Below, piece after piece: positions 52,934-61,201 of a stretch of DNA of 64,000 nucleotides. The notes under the pieces are model-generated. The model saw only the letters and a program-made list of their open reading frames with translations, made no database searches and was not told where the DNA came from. The DNA is from CBDAUN01 sp965214615. Lineage in GTDB: Bacteria > Pseudomonadota > Gammaproteobacteria > Arenicellales > JAJDZL01. The first letter of the stretch is position 1; each line of letters begins with the position of its first letter. The position numbers and the translations under genes were made by a program. The DNA is taken from positions 2,790,001 through 2,854,000 of the forward strand of contig OZ243952.1 of NCBI GenBank assembly GCA_965214615.1, written 5' to 3'.

Positions 52934-52959
52934 ATAAGGGGCATTGCAGGGAATTCAAG
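52934..52959 (-). promoter_or_regulatory. Sigma-32-type heat-shock promoter of clpB
   Basis: Read leftward: -35 CTTGAA (52959-52954), 12 bases, then CCCCTTAT (52941-52934). The consensus is CTTGAAA, 11-16 bases, CCCCATNT. It is 76 bases before the clpB start, the expected place. Confidence 0.7.
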
Positions 52960-52974
52960 TTGCCCGGGTCGGTC

Positions 52975-53015
52975 GGCCTGACGCGCGGCCGGCCTGACGC
53001 GCGGCCGGCCTGACG
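52975..53015. repeat. 16-base GC-rich tandem repeat, about 2.6 copies
   Basis: GGCCTGACGCGCGGCC occurs at 52975-52990 and 52991-53006 exactly, followed by GGCCTGACG at 53007-53015. It lies immediately upstream of the clpB heat-shock promoter. Confidence 0.85.
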
Positions 53016-53259
53016 AAACCGGCGGAAAGAGGATTTGCAATGTGCGCAATGCAAAAGGCGGGCGACGAAAGTCCGAAACGTATTCGGCTGTCGCCGGCTC
53101 GTAGACTCAGCGCTTCGTGGCAGCAATCCGGTGCGACAGCGCGGCTGAGCCGATCACTCGAAAGTCAACGCAGCGCAACTTGGCATGGACGCTGCAAATT
53201 CGATCTGCCAATGCAGCGCCGGATTGAAATTGGGCGGACGATGCCGGTTGAATCGAGAT

Positions 53260-54819
53260 CTACTGCTCGTTTTCGCTGAACACTTCCGGCAGCTTGGTCA
53301 GTGCAGGTTTTCCAAGCGGCGTCTTAGGCAGGTCGCCCACGACGGCGAACCTGGAGATTTGGTTGTGAGACGAGGTGCGCTTGTTAAAGCTGTCGATCAC
53401 CGATCTCGCCTGAGACACATTTTCATCATCCATCGCCAGCACTGCCGCAGGTCGCTGGTTCAGTTCAAACACCGCCGCCTCCTTGACCGACGGATAGCGC
53501 TCGAGCAATGTCTCGATCTCCTCAGGGTAGACATTCTTGCCCGCCTCTGTGACAACGATGCGCTTGATCCGTCCTGTAATGCTGAGCTCTCCGGATGCGT
53601 CAATGCGTCCGATGTCTCCGGTACGGAACCATCCGTCGTTCATGACTTCGGCGGTCAGTTCGGAGTCGGTATAGCCGAGCATTACATTCGGACCGCGAAC
53701 CTGAATCTCCCCGCAGCCTTGGCCATCAGGCCGGTCGACCATCACCTCGACATCCTCGATGGGCATGCCGACACTGTCCAAATTCTTGGGGAAGTCGTCT
53801 TGAACGCAGACTACCGGTCCGGTTTCCGTCAAGCCGTAGCCTTGGCGCAGACTGATTCCAAGACTGCGGAAAAATCCGGAAATTTCCGGGTCAAGGCGTG
53901 CGCCGCCGCTCACAAGGAAACGCAGGTTCGGGCTCAGTTTCTTGCGAAGCGGGCCGTTCAGGCGCTTTCGCCAGCGAAGCGGTATGGAAGAAAGAAAGTC
54001 GACGTACCACCTAATCGGCGCAGGAGCCTCATCGAAACGCTTCTCCATGCCTTGCTTGATACTGCGGTACAGCCTCGGAACAGCAATCACAATCGAGATT
54101 CCCTCCTCGCTCATCGCCTTGAGCACTTCGTCGCCTGCAAGCACGCTGGGCAAAACTATTGTTGCGCCGTTGTACAGCGGCAGCAGCATGCCGCCGAGCA
54201 TTTCAAACATGTGCGACAGGGGCAGCAGGCTCAAAAAGCGATCGCCTGTGCCGATATTCACGATCTTGCTGCATGCTTCAAGATTGGAGCAGATCGCCTG
54301 GTGCGGCAGCATGACAATTTTTGGCGTACCGGTACTGCCCGAAGTATAGATTCGAACAGCCTCGGAGGTTCGCTTGAAATTCTCCGAGATGTTCGCTTCG
54401 CGCTCTGCGCCTTCGTCCGACATCTCGATGGGCAGGCATTCGACTTCGCAGCCGTCTATGCTGAAATCGTGGATCAGGATGATTTTCGGATTCAGCGCCT
54501 CAATCTGACGGGCGATGTCCTCTTTGCTGTAGCCGACGTGAATTGGCGCCAGGATCGCTCCGATCTTGAACACGCCAAGCGCTGCGGCACCCCACTCAGG
54601 GCCATTGGGCGCAGATACGCTGACCACATCGCCGGCGGTCACCCCCTTGTCTCGGAGGGTGCCTGCAATATGCAGCGCAGCCGCGTAAATCTGGCTGTAA
54701 CTGTATTCGATTGGATCGCCGCTGCGTACCCTGCGTTTCCAGGCGATATTGGACGATTTTTCTCGCAGGCGGGGGCTGATCATGCCCCACATGTGATTAG
54801 CCATTGTTGTGCGGAACAT
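53260..54819 (-). CDS. AMP-forming acyl-CoA synthetase/ligase
   Basis: 519-residue ANL-superfamily ligase, likely acting on a fatty acid. Motifs: YTSGSTGTPKIVMLPHQA near 159, LLPLSHMFEMLGGM near 195, QGYGLTETGPVV near 321, DGWFRTGDIGRID near 395, and GRIKRIVVTEAGKNVYPEEIE near 411; the C-terminal lysine is in KTPLGKPALTK. Two positions differ from the common P-loop TTGxPKG: SerGly-Ser-Thr and Lys-Ile in place of Lys-Gly, and the hinge has VVTEAGKNVYPEEIE as in long-chain (FadD15/FAA-like) enzymes. Start may be ATG 54819 or 54804; neither has a clear ribosome site. Confidence 0.85.
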   Translation of the reverse strand: MFRTTMANHMWGMISPRLREKSSNIAWKRRVRSGDPIEYSYSQIYAAALHIAGTLRDKGVTAGDVVSVSAPNGPEWGAAALGVFKIGAILAPIHVGYSKEDIARQIEALNPKIILIHDFSIDGCEVECLPIEMSDEGAEREANISENFKRTSEAVRIYTSGSTGTPKIVMLPHQAICSNLEACSKIVNIGTGDRFLSLLPLSHMFEMLGGMLLPLYNGATIVLPSVLAGDEVLKAMSEEGISIVIAVPRLYRSIKQGMEKRFDEAPAPIRWYVDFLSSIPLRWRKRLNGPLRKKLSPNLRFLVSGGARLDPEISGFFRSLGISLRQGYGLTETGPVVCVQDDFPKNLDSVGMPIEDVEVMVDRPDGQGCGEIQVRGPNVMLGYTDSELTAEVMNDGWFRTGDIGRIDASGELSITGRIKRIVVTEAGKNVYPEEIETLLERYPSVKEAAVFELNQRPAAVLAMDDENVSQARSVIDSFNKRTSSHNQISRFAVVGDLPKTPLGKPALTKLPEVFSENEQ

Positions 54820-55318
54820 TGTTGTGATAAGTGATCGTCAATTCTACCACTAATTTGCCGGCAATTCTCATTTTGGCGCCCGCATATTCGACTTCAGGCA
54901 GACAAGTCTCATCAATCTTTGTTTTCCATACATTTGCATCAATCGTGACTGCTCGGACAATTCGGCAAACTTTCTGATCCGAAAGAATTAATTGATTCAT
55001 TGCTGGCGAGGAGGTCTTGCGCCTTGCCTTGGAGAACGATTCGAAGGTCCGCCGCAGGGATGCAGAGCGACAAGCCACTTGATAATCCAGCCTGCGCGAA
55101 TCCGTTTGTCTCTGGCCGGACGGTGACGCCGGCATGCCCGAAGAACTCTGGCCTCGGCCGCAGATTTCATGCGCCAGCGACGATGGCGATTCGTCAAGCT
55201 CTTGTGACTCTTTTGTCATCGGACAATTCACAAACTGGATCATTCGAATCTCAGCGCCGTTACAATGGCTGAAGGGATATTGAAACGATTTGAAGAACGC
55301 AACCCTAAGAGGCATCAC
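54820..55318. other. Intergenic interval between the ligase and the DUF3782-like gene
   Basis: About 500 bases between divergent genes. A minus-strand open frame runs through it but lacks a ribosome site and family resemblance. AAGAGG at 55307-55312 is the ribosome site of the next gene. Nothing else recognised. Confidence 0.35.
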
Positions 55319-56155
55319 ATGGCCCGGCCAGCAAGAAACAAGACACTTGAAGACGTCAAGCGAATTCAAAATGACAACGACATTCGATTCGAGGAACACT
55401 CGGCAGGCAAAAAGGAAGTAAGCCGCACAATCGAAGAGCAGCACCGAATACTCGACAAGATGTTAGAAACGAGCATCGAAGACAGAAAGAAGAACGTCGC
55501 GGTCAAAGAGTCAATCGTCGAAGTGACCGAGTCGATCGTCAAGATGCGAGAAGCGGAAGCCGAGACGCGAAAGGCGGAAGCCGAGAGAAGCAAGGCGCTC
55601 GATAAGAAATTGGACAAGGTTTCGAAGAGCCTCGGCGTCATCGAGAGCAGACGCGGCAAGTTCATCGAGACCCTGGCGCTTCCTGCGATCAAGCGGATCG
55701 TCAAGGATGAATTAAGGGCTGAATTTCGCGGAAAGCTTGGGGCAAAGCAAAATCTGAAGGCAAGAGGTTTCGAGTTCGATGCCTTTGCGGTGCGCGGAGA
55801 AGATCCTGAAGAGATTTTCGTATTCGAGATCAAGCGCACGTTTAGCGAGAAAACCGTCAAGCAGATCATTAGGTCGATCGGCACATTTCGCGAGCATTAT
55901 CCGGAACATGCGGAGACCCCGGTGTATCCGTTTTTGGTTGCCGCGGCAGTGAATCCGAAGTATGAGCATAAGATTTGGGATGCGGGCATCACGCTGATCA
56001 CTTTCAGCGACGAGATGCTGATTTGTTCCAAGCCGCCCAAGGGCTTTTCGCCAAGGTACGATTACGGCATGGAGAAAGCGCGGGGCCGCAGCGTTCCGCC
56101 GCGGTATTACCTTGAGCAAACGCGGCGAGCGGCGCCGCGCATCGACGCTCACTGA
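55319..56155 (+). CDS. DUF3782-like coiled-coil PD-(D/E)XK protein
   Basis: 278 residues from ATG 55319 (AAGAGG six bases upstream); ATG 55265 gives a longer form without ribosome site. Residues about 35-110 are a strongly charged coiled coil with AEAETRKAEAERSKA repeats. The C-terminal domain has the nuclease-fold pattern RGFEFDAFAVRG with Asp154 and EEIFVFEIKRTF with Glu170 and Lys172. This coiled coil plus PD-(D/E)XK layout is that of the DUF3782 family, which is common in cyanobacteria and some sponge or marine symbionts. Function unknown. Two stem-loops follow the stop. Confidence 0.75.
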   Translation: MARPARNKTLEDVKRIQNDNDIRFEEHSAGKKEVSRTIEEQHRILDKMLETSIEDRKKNVAVKESIVEVTESIVKMREAEAETRKAEAERSKALDKKLDKVSKSLGVIESRRGKFIETLALPAIKRIVKDELRAEFRGKLGAKQNLKARGFEFDAFAVRGEDPEEIFVFEIKRTFSEKTVKQIIRSIGTFREHYPEHAETPVYPFLVAAAVNPKYEHKIWDAGITLITFSDEMLICSKPPKGFSPRYDYGMEKARGRSVPPRYYLEQTRRAAPRIDAH

Positions 56156-56740
56156 TCCTGCGCTCGGGCAAAGCGCCTGATTGCAGGCGCGATCGGTCAA
56201 CCTTTGCGCCAATGGCGCAAAAGCCATCATCGGCGCGACGCCGGCACGAACTTCCTATGCCGCCAAGCGGCTTGCAATAATCGTAACGGCATGCACTGCC
56301 GGCTGGCCGCCTGCGATTCGATCAAGATACATGTGAATTGCTATCACCGCCCACGCACCGTGAACAGGCGGGCGAGTAGATGCCATCAATCGTGCATTTC
56401 CCATATCGAAATCATTCATAACACCCGCGGCCGCTCAGTTGCCTGACCCACGCAAGGGTAGCGAAAGGCATCGCCGCTTCGACGAGCGCCCCGGAAACTC
56501 CGATGCGCGAGTCACCTTTAGCGATGCGCAGTCTCGCGAGCGACAACCGCATTCGCCAGCAACTGGCCGCACCGGACCGTCAAGCGAATTCAAGGCATTC
56601 GATGTCGCCCATGAATCAGTCGATTGATGCTTTGAAACGAGAAATCGCGCAAATCCGATGCGATCCGTTTTCACCCTAATAAAAGTCGCGGCAATAATAA
56701 TCATCGGGTACAAGAAATTCAGTTCATTTCCGGTCCAATA
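56156..56740. other. Interval between DUF3782-like gene and toxin-antitoxin promoter
   Basis: About 585 bases. The first 70 hold two hairpins (56173-56221). The rest contains no recognised gene; a minus-strand frame at 56435-56950 overlaps the antitoxin and is dismissed. Confidence 0.4.
56173..56221 (+). terminator. Two adjacent stem-loops after the DUF3782-like gene
   Basis: GCGCCTG/CAGGCGC (56173-56190, 4-base loop) and TTTGCGCC/GGCGCAAA (56203-56221, 3-base loop), both perfect. They lie 17 and 47 bases past the stop. No T run follows, so termination is probable but not certain. Confidence 0.5.
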
Positions 56741-56761
56741 GGTGCTATAGTGTTTTAACAC
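56723..56761 (+). promoter_or_regulatory. Promoter and operator of the toxin-antitoxin pair
   Basis: TTCATT (56723-56728), 17 bases, TATAGT (56746-56751) forms a sigma-70 promoter with ideal spacing. An inverted repeat GTGTT-TT-AACAC (56750-56761) overlaps the end of the -10 box, where an RHH antitoxin would bind and repress its own operon. Confidence 0.6.
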
Positions 56762-56788
56762 CAAAACATCAAATATGGGATTGAACTG

Positions 56789-57034
56789 ATGGCGAGGCTT
56801 ACGATTACATTGGATGATCAATTGCATCAGGCGCTGAAAGAGTCTGCTGCGCGCCAAAGGCGCTCCATAGGCTCGATCATCGAAGAAAGTCTTCGTCTGC
56901 GCGGCATTCGAACATATGACAGTGCGCAGGAGATAGTGCGCAAGGCACAAGAGGCATCTGGGCTGAAGGCCGATGAAGCGCTTGCGCTTGCGGTTCGGGA
57001 AACTCGACAGCTACGCCGGCAAAAGAGAAATTAA
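56789..57034 (+). CDS. Ribbon-helix-helix antitoxin
   Basis: 81 residues. The N terminus ARLTITLDDQLHQALKESAARQRRSIGSIIEESLRLRG is a classical CopG-type ribbon-helix-helix: a beta strand with alternating hydrophobics, then two helices. The C-terminal half, rich in Ala, Glu and Arg, is the toxin-wrapping tail. It stops two bases before the PIN gene, and an operator-like repeat lies at its promoter, so autoregulation is expected. Confidence 0.85.
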   Translation: MARLTITLDDQLHQALKESAARQRRSIGSIIEESLRLRGIRTYDSAQEIVRKAQEASGLKADEALALAVRETRQLRRQKRN

Positions 57035-57036
57035 TT

Positions 57037-57474
57037 TTGCTACGGTCTGCAAATGTCAGCCCGTATACGGTCATAGATACAAATGTTCTCGCTTCCGGTC
57101 TGATTACAGCCGAAAAGAACAGCCCTACTGCAGGGATCCTCAAGGGAATACTCAAAGCGGAAATTCCCTATCTGCTGTCCGAAGAACTGCTTACCGAGTA
57201 TTCCGGCGTGCTTTACCGACCTGCAATCGTCAACCTGCACCGGCTATCTGCAGCGGATATCGACATTTTGCTGACCGAAATCGTGGCGAACGCCAACTGG
57301 CGTGAACCTGTGCAGGCGCAGGATGCGCCTGATTCAGGGGATAGTCATCTATGGCCCCTGCTGACCGCCGAGCCGGGCAGCATTCTTGTAACCGGCGACA
57401 AGTTGCTGCAGGCAAATCCGCCACCGGCGCACCCAGTGATTTCGCCAAGAAATTTTGTCGATTCCTATCTCTAG
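57037..57474 (+). CDS. PIN-domain toxin (putative ribonuclease)
   Basis: 145 residues from TTG 57037. PIN acidic residues are in VIDTNVLASGL, LLSEELLTEYSGVLYRP, DAPDSGDSHLW and LVTGDKLL, giving the four-acid metal site of the TIGR00305 type of PIN toxin. These cleave RNA, for example tRNA or mRNA, when the antitoxin is lost. The HLW in place of the more usual HLL/HFL after the third acid is a minor variant. The pair is complete and looks functional. Confidence 0.87.
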   Translation: MLRSANVSPYTVIDTNVLASGLITAEKNSPTAGILKGILKAEIPYLLSEELLTEYSGVLYRPAIVNLHRLSAADIDILLTEIVANANWREPVQAQDAPDSGDSHLWPLLTAEPGSILVTGDKLLQANPPPAHPVISPRNFVDSYL

Positions 57475-57757
57475 CTTCGCATATGAAGCCGCATCGGCCT
57501 GGTGGCTTGCGGACATGCATTCCCCCGGCACTAGCCGGCGTCGGTGTGAATGGAGCACAAAGTCTGACGATTTTTTTTGGCAGTGGCACCGTAACCGCAC
57601 CTCTCGCGCTTGCGCTGAGCAGTTGTACGAGCCTGCTGTCAACCGCTTCAAAGTGAGAATCATCGCTAAATTGCATAATGCGACTACAATTGATGAGAAT
57701 CGATTTTGACTATCCGACTTGAAGCCGAAGCTGTGGAGCACACCGCCAGCAACCGCA

Positions 57758-58621
57758 ATGAACACCCATTCCGTTTTACCGATCGACATTTCCAACGTCG
57801 TCGACCACGCGCTGAGCGAAGACATCGGAACCGGCGACGTCACAGCAACTCATATCTCCTCTCGCCGCAGCACCGCAGCCGACGTGCTGTGCCGAGAAGA
57901 TGCCATACTTTGCGGAATGCCCTGGTTCAATGAAGTGTTTCACAAGATTGATCGCGGCATATCGATCAAATGGCATGCCGCCGAAGGCGCCGCGGTCGAA
58001 AGCGGAACTGTGGTTTGCAGCCTGCACGGCAATGCCGATTCGCTTTTGCGCGGCGAAAGAACAGCGCTGAACTTCCTGCAGACGCTTTCAGCAACCGCGA
58101 CCGTCACACACCGGTATGTCGAAGCGGTAGCCGGTACGGCAACACAGATCCTCGACACTCGAAAAACCCTGCCCGGATTGCGAAGCGCGCAAAAATACGC
58201 GGTTCGTGTCGGGGGCGGAACCAACCACCGCCATGGGCTGTACGATGGCGTCCTGATCAAGGAAAACCACCAGATTGTCAGCGATTCGCCCAAAGACATC
58301 ATCGACCGGCTGCGCGGCCGCGTGCCGGACGACTTTCTCATTGAAGTCGAAATTGAAAGCATCAATGAGCTTCAAGATGCGATAAAAAGCGGGGCGAACC
58401 GAATCATGCTGGACAATTTCAGCATCGCCGACATTGCGCAAGCGGTCCGAATAGCCGACGGCCGCATTGAATTGGAGGCATCAGGAAACTTCAATCTGAA
58501 AAACGTGCGCGCCGCGGCAGAAACAGGAGTCGACTATATTTCAATCGGGGCGCTGACCAAGAACGTGCGCGCAATCGACCTTTCCATGCGATTTGTCGAA
58601 CCAGGCCAGGCCCATCCATGA
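57758..58621 (+). CDS. nadC: Nicotinate-nucleotide pyrophosphorylase (carboxylating)
   Basis: Converts quinolinate and PRPP to nicotinate mononucleotide in NAD synthesis. 287 residues from ATG 57758; the frame opens 39 bases earlier at TTG 57719. Motifs: SEDIGTGDVTATHI near 20, RGERTALNFLQTLSA near 94, the PRPP/quinolinate site DTRKTLPGLRSAQKYAVRVGGGTNHRHGL, and IMLDNFS and SIGALTKNV near the end. It converges with the tlpA-like gene, ten bases apart. Confidence 0.95.
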   Translation: MNTHSVLPIDISNVVDHALSEDIGTGDVTATHISSRRSTAADVLCREDAILCGMPWFNEVFHKIDRGISIKWHAAEGAAVESGTVVCSLHGNADSLLRGERTALNFLQTLSATATVTHRYVEAVAGTATQILDTRKTLPGLRSAQKYAVRVGGGTNHRHGLYDGVLIKENHQIVSDSPKDIIDRLRGRVPDDFLIEVEIESINELQDAIKSGANRIMLDNFSIADIAQAVRIADGRIELEASGNFNLKNVRAAAETGVDYISIGALTKNVRAIDLSMRFVEPGQAHP

Positions 58622-58631
58622 TTCGGATTGC

Positions 58632-59138
58632 TCAGGAAGACACTTCGCGCAGCGCATCCAGCAAAGTCTGGCGGTTGATTTCTCCGGCGTGGCGGTAGAC
58701 GATCCGACCTTCGGGCGAGACGATAAAAGTACTGGGTAATCCTTTGAGCGGTTCAAAGGGAATCAGCGGCGCACTGCCGATGCGCAGTACCAGATAGCTC
58801 ATTTCCAGCTTGTCGATCGCAGCGCGAAGCAGTTGATCGTCGATCTGTTCAAAATCGATGCCGATGACGACCGATGCAACCGGGTCCTTGCTCTGAGCCA
58901 CTTCGTTGAGAACCGGGATTTCCCGGATGCAAGGACCGCACCATGTGGCCCAGAAGTTGACAATGACCCAGCTGCCGCGAAAATCCGACAGCCGATGCAC
59001 GGCTCCGTCCACGTCCGGCAGCTCGAAATCCACTGTGTCGGCAGCATGCAGCGGAGCCGCCGAAATCAATACGGCAACTGCGGCGGCAAACGAAAGGATT
59101 GCTTTTTTGAACATTTCTGGCTTCAACAGGTGATCCAT
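58632..59138 (-). CDS. TlpA/ResA-like thioredoxin-fold protein
   Basis: 168 residues with a signal-type N terminus (FKKAILSFAAAVAVLISAAPLHA) that would export or anchor it. Redox centre is FWATWCGPC with Cys67 and Cys70, followed by REIPVLNEV; the cis-Pro loop is GLPSTFIV. Such proteins reduce or oxidise cysteines in the periplasm, often for cytochrome maturation. ATG 59138 or 59114 could be the start; the latter gives a tidier signal peptide. Confidence 0.9.
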   Translation of the reverse strand: MDHLLKPEMFKKAILSFAAAVAVLISAAPLHAADTVDFELPDVDGAVHRLSDFRGSWVIVNFWATWCGPCIREIPVLNEVAQSKDPVASVVIGIDFEQIDDQLLRAAIDKLEMSYLVLRIGSAPLIPFEPLKGLPSTFIVSPEGRIVYRHAGEINRQTLLDALREVSS

Positions 59139-59208
59139 GGCTACTTTGACAATCGATTCGCCAATCAGGTTCCTACCCCGCGGACACTATTTTTCTGCGT
59201 CGCAGGGG

Positions 59209-59236
59209 CTTGAAAATTCGCAATTCAATCCTATGT
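59209..59236 (+). promoter_or_regulatory. Sigma-32-like promoter of htpG
   Basis: CTTGAAA (59209-59215), 13-14 bases, TCCTATGT (59229-59236) compared with consensus CTTGAAA and CCCCATNT; the -35 is exact, the -10 partial. It lies 60 bases before htpG, a typical heat-shock gene. Confidence 0.55.
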
Positions 59237-59295
59237 GAACACCACATGACACAACTGCATATGCATATCATTGAAACGACGACAAAGGTTAGCGA

Positions 59296-61197
59296 ATGAC
59301 GGAAGAAACACACGCCGATACCTTCAATTTTCAGGCGGAAGTGCAGCAACTGCTGAATCTGGTGATTCACTCGCTGTATTCCAACAAGGAAATTTTCCTG
59401 CGCGAATTGATTTCGAACGCATCTGACGCACTGGGCAGGTACCGGTTCGAGTCAATGACCAATCCGGAAATGCGAGAAGGCGACATCGAGTCTTCAATCG
59501 ATATCGAAATCGAAAAGAGACCCAGGACGATTACGATTCGCGACAACGGGATCGGGATGAACCGCGACGAGGTGGTCTCGAATATCGGAACCATCGCCCG
59601 GTCCGGCACCAAGCGATTTGTAGAGGCGCTGTCGGGGGAGCAATCCAAGGATACCCGGCTGATCGGACAGTTCGGCGTCGGATTCTACTCTGCCTTCATG
59701 GTGGCCGAGAAAGTCACGCTGCGCACGAGAAAGGCAGGCGAGCCGGCCGATAGCGGAGTGGTCTGGACTTCGGACGGCGAATCCGGATTCAGCATCGATT
59801 CACAGACCATCGAAGATCATGGAACGACAATCACGCTCGAATTGCGCAAGGACGCCAAGGAATTCCTTGACGAGGGGGCTGTCACCGAAATCGTGAAGAA
59901 GTATTCCGACAATGTCTCGCTGCCGATCCGCGTTCGCACACTTGCAAAGGGCAAGGAAAACGAGTGGCAGACCGTCAACAACGCCTCGGCGCTTTGGACC
60001 CGTCCCCGCAAGGACATCACCGAAGAGGAATACAACAATTTCTATCAGGCTCTTACCTACGACTACTCCGAGCCGTTTCTAAGGCTGCACAACCGGGTCG
60101 AGGGAAAGCTGGAATATACGGCGCTCCTTTATGTGCCGTCGCGTGCGCCATTCGACATGTTCGACCGCGACCGCCGCTACGGAGTCAAACTGTATGTGCG
60201 GCGCATATTCATCATGGATGATGCCGAAAACCTGATGCCGGCCTACTTGCGCTTCGTAAGGGGAGTCATCGACTCGGATGACCTGCCGTTGAATGTGTCG
60301 CGCGAATTTCTGCAAAAAAACAAGCTCATCGACCGGATCAAGGCAGGAGCGGTCAGGAAAATTCTCAGCGAGCTCAAGCGCCTCGCAACCCGGGACGCGG
60401 ACAAGTATCAGGAATTCTGGCAGCAGTTCGGAAAAGTTCTCAAGGAAGGCATTTTCGAAGACGAAAAGAACAAGGATACTGTCGCGGACCTGCTGCGGTT
60501 TGCGAGCACCAAAAGCGAGTCGTCCGACACCGAGGAAGTTTCGCTTGCACAGTATGTCGAGCGGATGCCGGAAAAGCAGGAAGCGATCTACTACGTCGTC
60601 GCAGACAGCCGGAAATCGGCTGCCGGATCGCCGCATCTTGAGATTTTCCGCAAGCACGACATCGAAGTGCTCTTGATGTCCGACCCGGTCGACGAATGGG
60701 TCGTGATGCATTTGGACAAGTATGCCGACAAGCCTTTGAAATCAATCGCCAAGGGCGACCTGTCTCTCGATGCGTTCACGGACGAGGAATCCGAATCGCA
60801 GGAACCCGACACGCAAGTCGGCGATCTGATTGCCAGACTCAGGAACACATTGACCGGCCGGGCAGACGATGTGCGCGCTACAACGCGCCTGACCGATTCT
60901 CCTTCGTGCATCGTGGCCAATGAGAATGACATCAGCAGCCATCTGCGCCGAATGCTCGAGGCATCGGGGCAGCCGGCGCCGGCGCTTAAACCGATTCTGG
61001 AAATCAACCCTGAGCATCCGCTGATCCGGCAGCTGGCCGAAATGGACGACGGCTTCGAGGATTGGGCCAATGTTCTTTTCGACAATGCCGTTCTGAGCGA
61101 AGGCGCGGTGCTGGACGACCCTTCGGACTACGTCAAGCGGGTCACCACCCTGCTTACGGGACAGACCGAAGCAGAGTCCCGGATCATTACGCTGTAG
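59296..61197 (+). CDS. htpG: Chaperone protein HtpG (Hsp90)
   Basis: 633 residues, standard bacterial Hsp90. The N-terminal ATPase domain shows YSNKEIFLRELISNASDAL, IRDNGIGMNRDEVVSNIGTIARSGT and IGQFGVGFYSAFMVA; the middle domain has LRFVRGVIDSDDLPLNVSREFLQ with the ATP-contacting Arg; the C-terminal dimerisation domain completes it. No charged linker, as expected outside eukaryotes. A sigma-32-like promoter precedes it. Confidence 0.98.
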   Translation: MTEETHADTFNFQAEVQQLLNLVIHSLYSNKEIFLRELISNASDALGRYRFESMTNPEMREGDIESSIDIEIEKRPRTITIRDNGIGMNRDEVVSNIGTIARSGTKRFVEALSGEQSKDTRLIGQFGVGFYSAFMVAEKVTLRTRKAGEPADSGVVWTSDGESGFSIDSQTIEDHGTTITLELRKDAKEFLDEGAVTEIVKKYSDNVSLPIRVRTLAKGKENEWQTVNNASALWTRPRKDITEEEYNNFYQALTYDYSEPFLRLHNRVEGKLEYTALLYVPSRAPFDMFDRDRRYGVKLYVRRIFIMDDAENLMPAYLRFVRGVIDSDDLPLNVSREFLQKNKLIDRIKAGAVRKILSELKRLATRDADKYQEFWQQFGKVLKEGIFEDEKNKDTVADLLRFASTKSESSDTEEVSLAQYVERMPEKQEAIYYVVADSRKSAAGSPHLEIFRKHDIEVLLMSDPVDEWVVMHLDKYADKPLKSIAKGDLSLDAFTDEESESQEPDTQVGDLIARLRNTLTGRADDVRATTRLTDSPSCIVANENDISSHLRRMLEASGQPAPALKPILEINPEHPLIRQLAEMDDGFEDWANVLFDNAVLSEGAVLDDPSDYVKRVTTLLTGQTEAESRIITL

Positions 61198-61201
61198 TGC
61201 G

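Larger units (their letters stand above)
52859..53259. other. clpB upstream region with heat-shock promoter and tandem repeat
   Basis: About 400 bases. Contains the sigma-32-like promoter at 52934-52959 and a 16-base GC-rich tandem repeat at 52975-53015. The remainder up to the ligase stop shows nothing recognisable. Confidence 0.5.

Noticed and set aside
54797..55444. 215-codon minus-strand frame upstream of the AMP-forming ligase
   Set aside because: Overlaps two better supported genes and shows no ribosome site or motif.
56435..56950. 171-codon minus-strand frame overlapping the antitoxin
   Set aside because: Runs through the toxin-antitoxin promoter and the RHH coding region; no family pattern.
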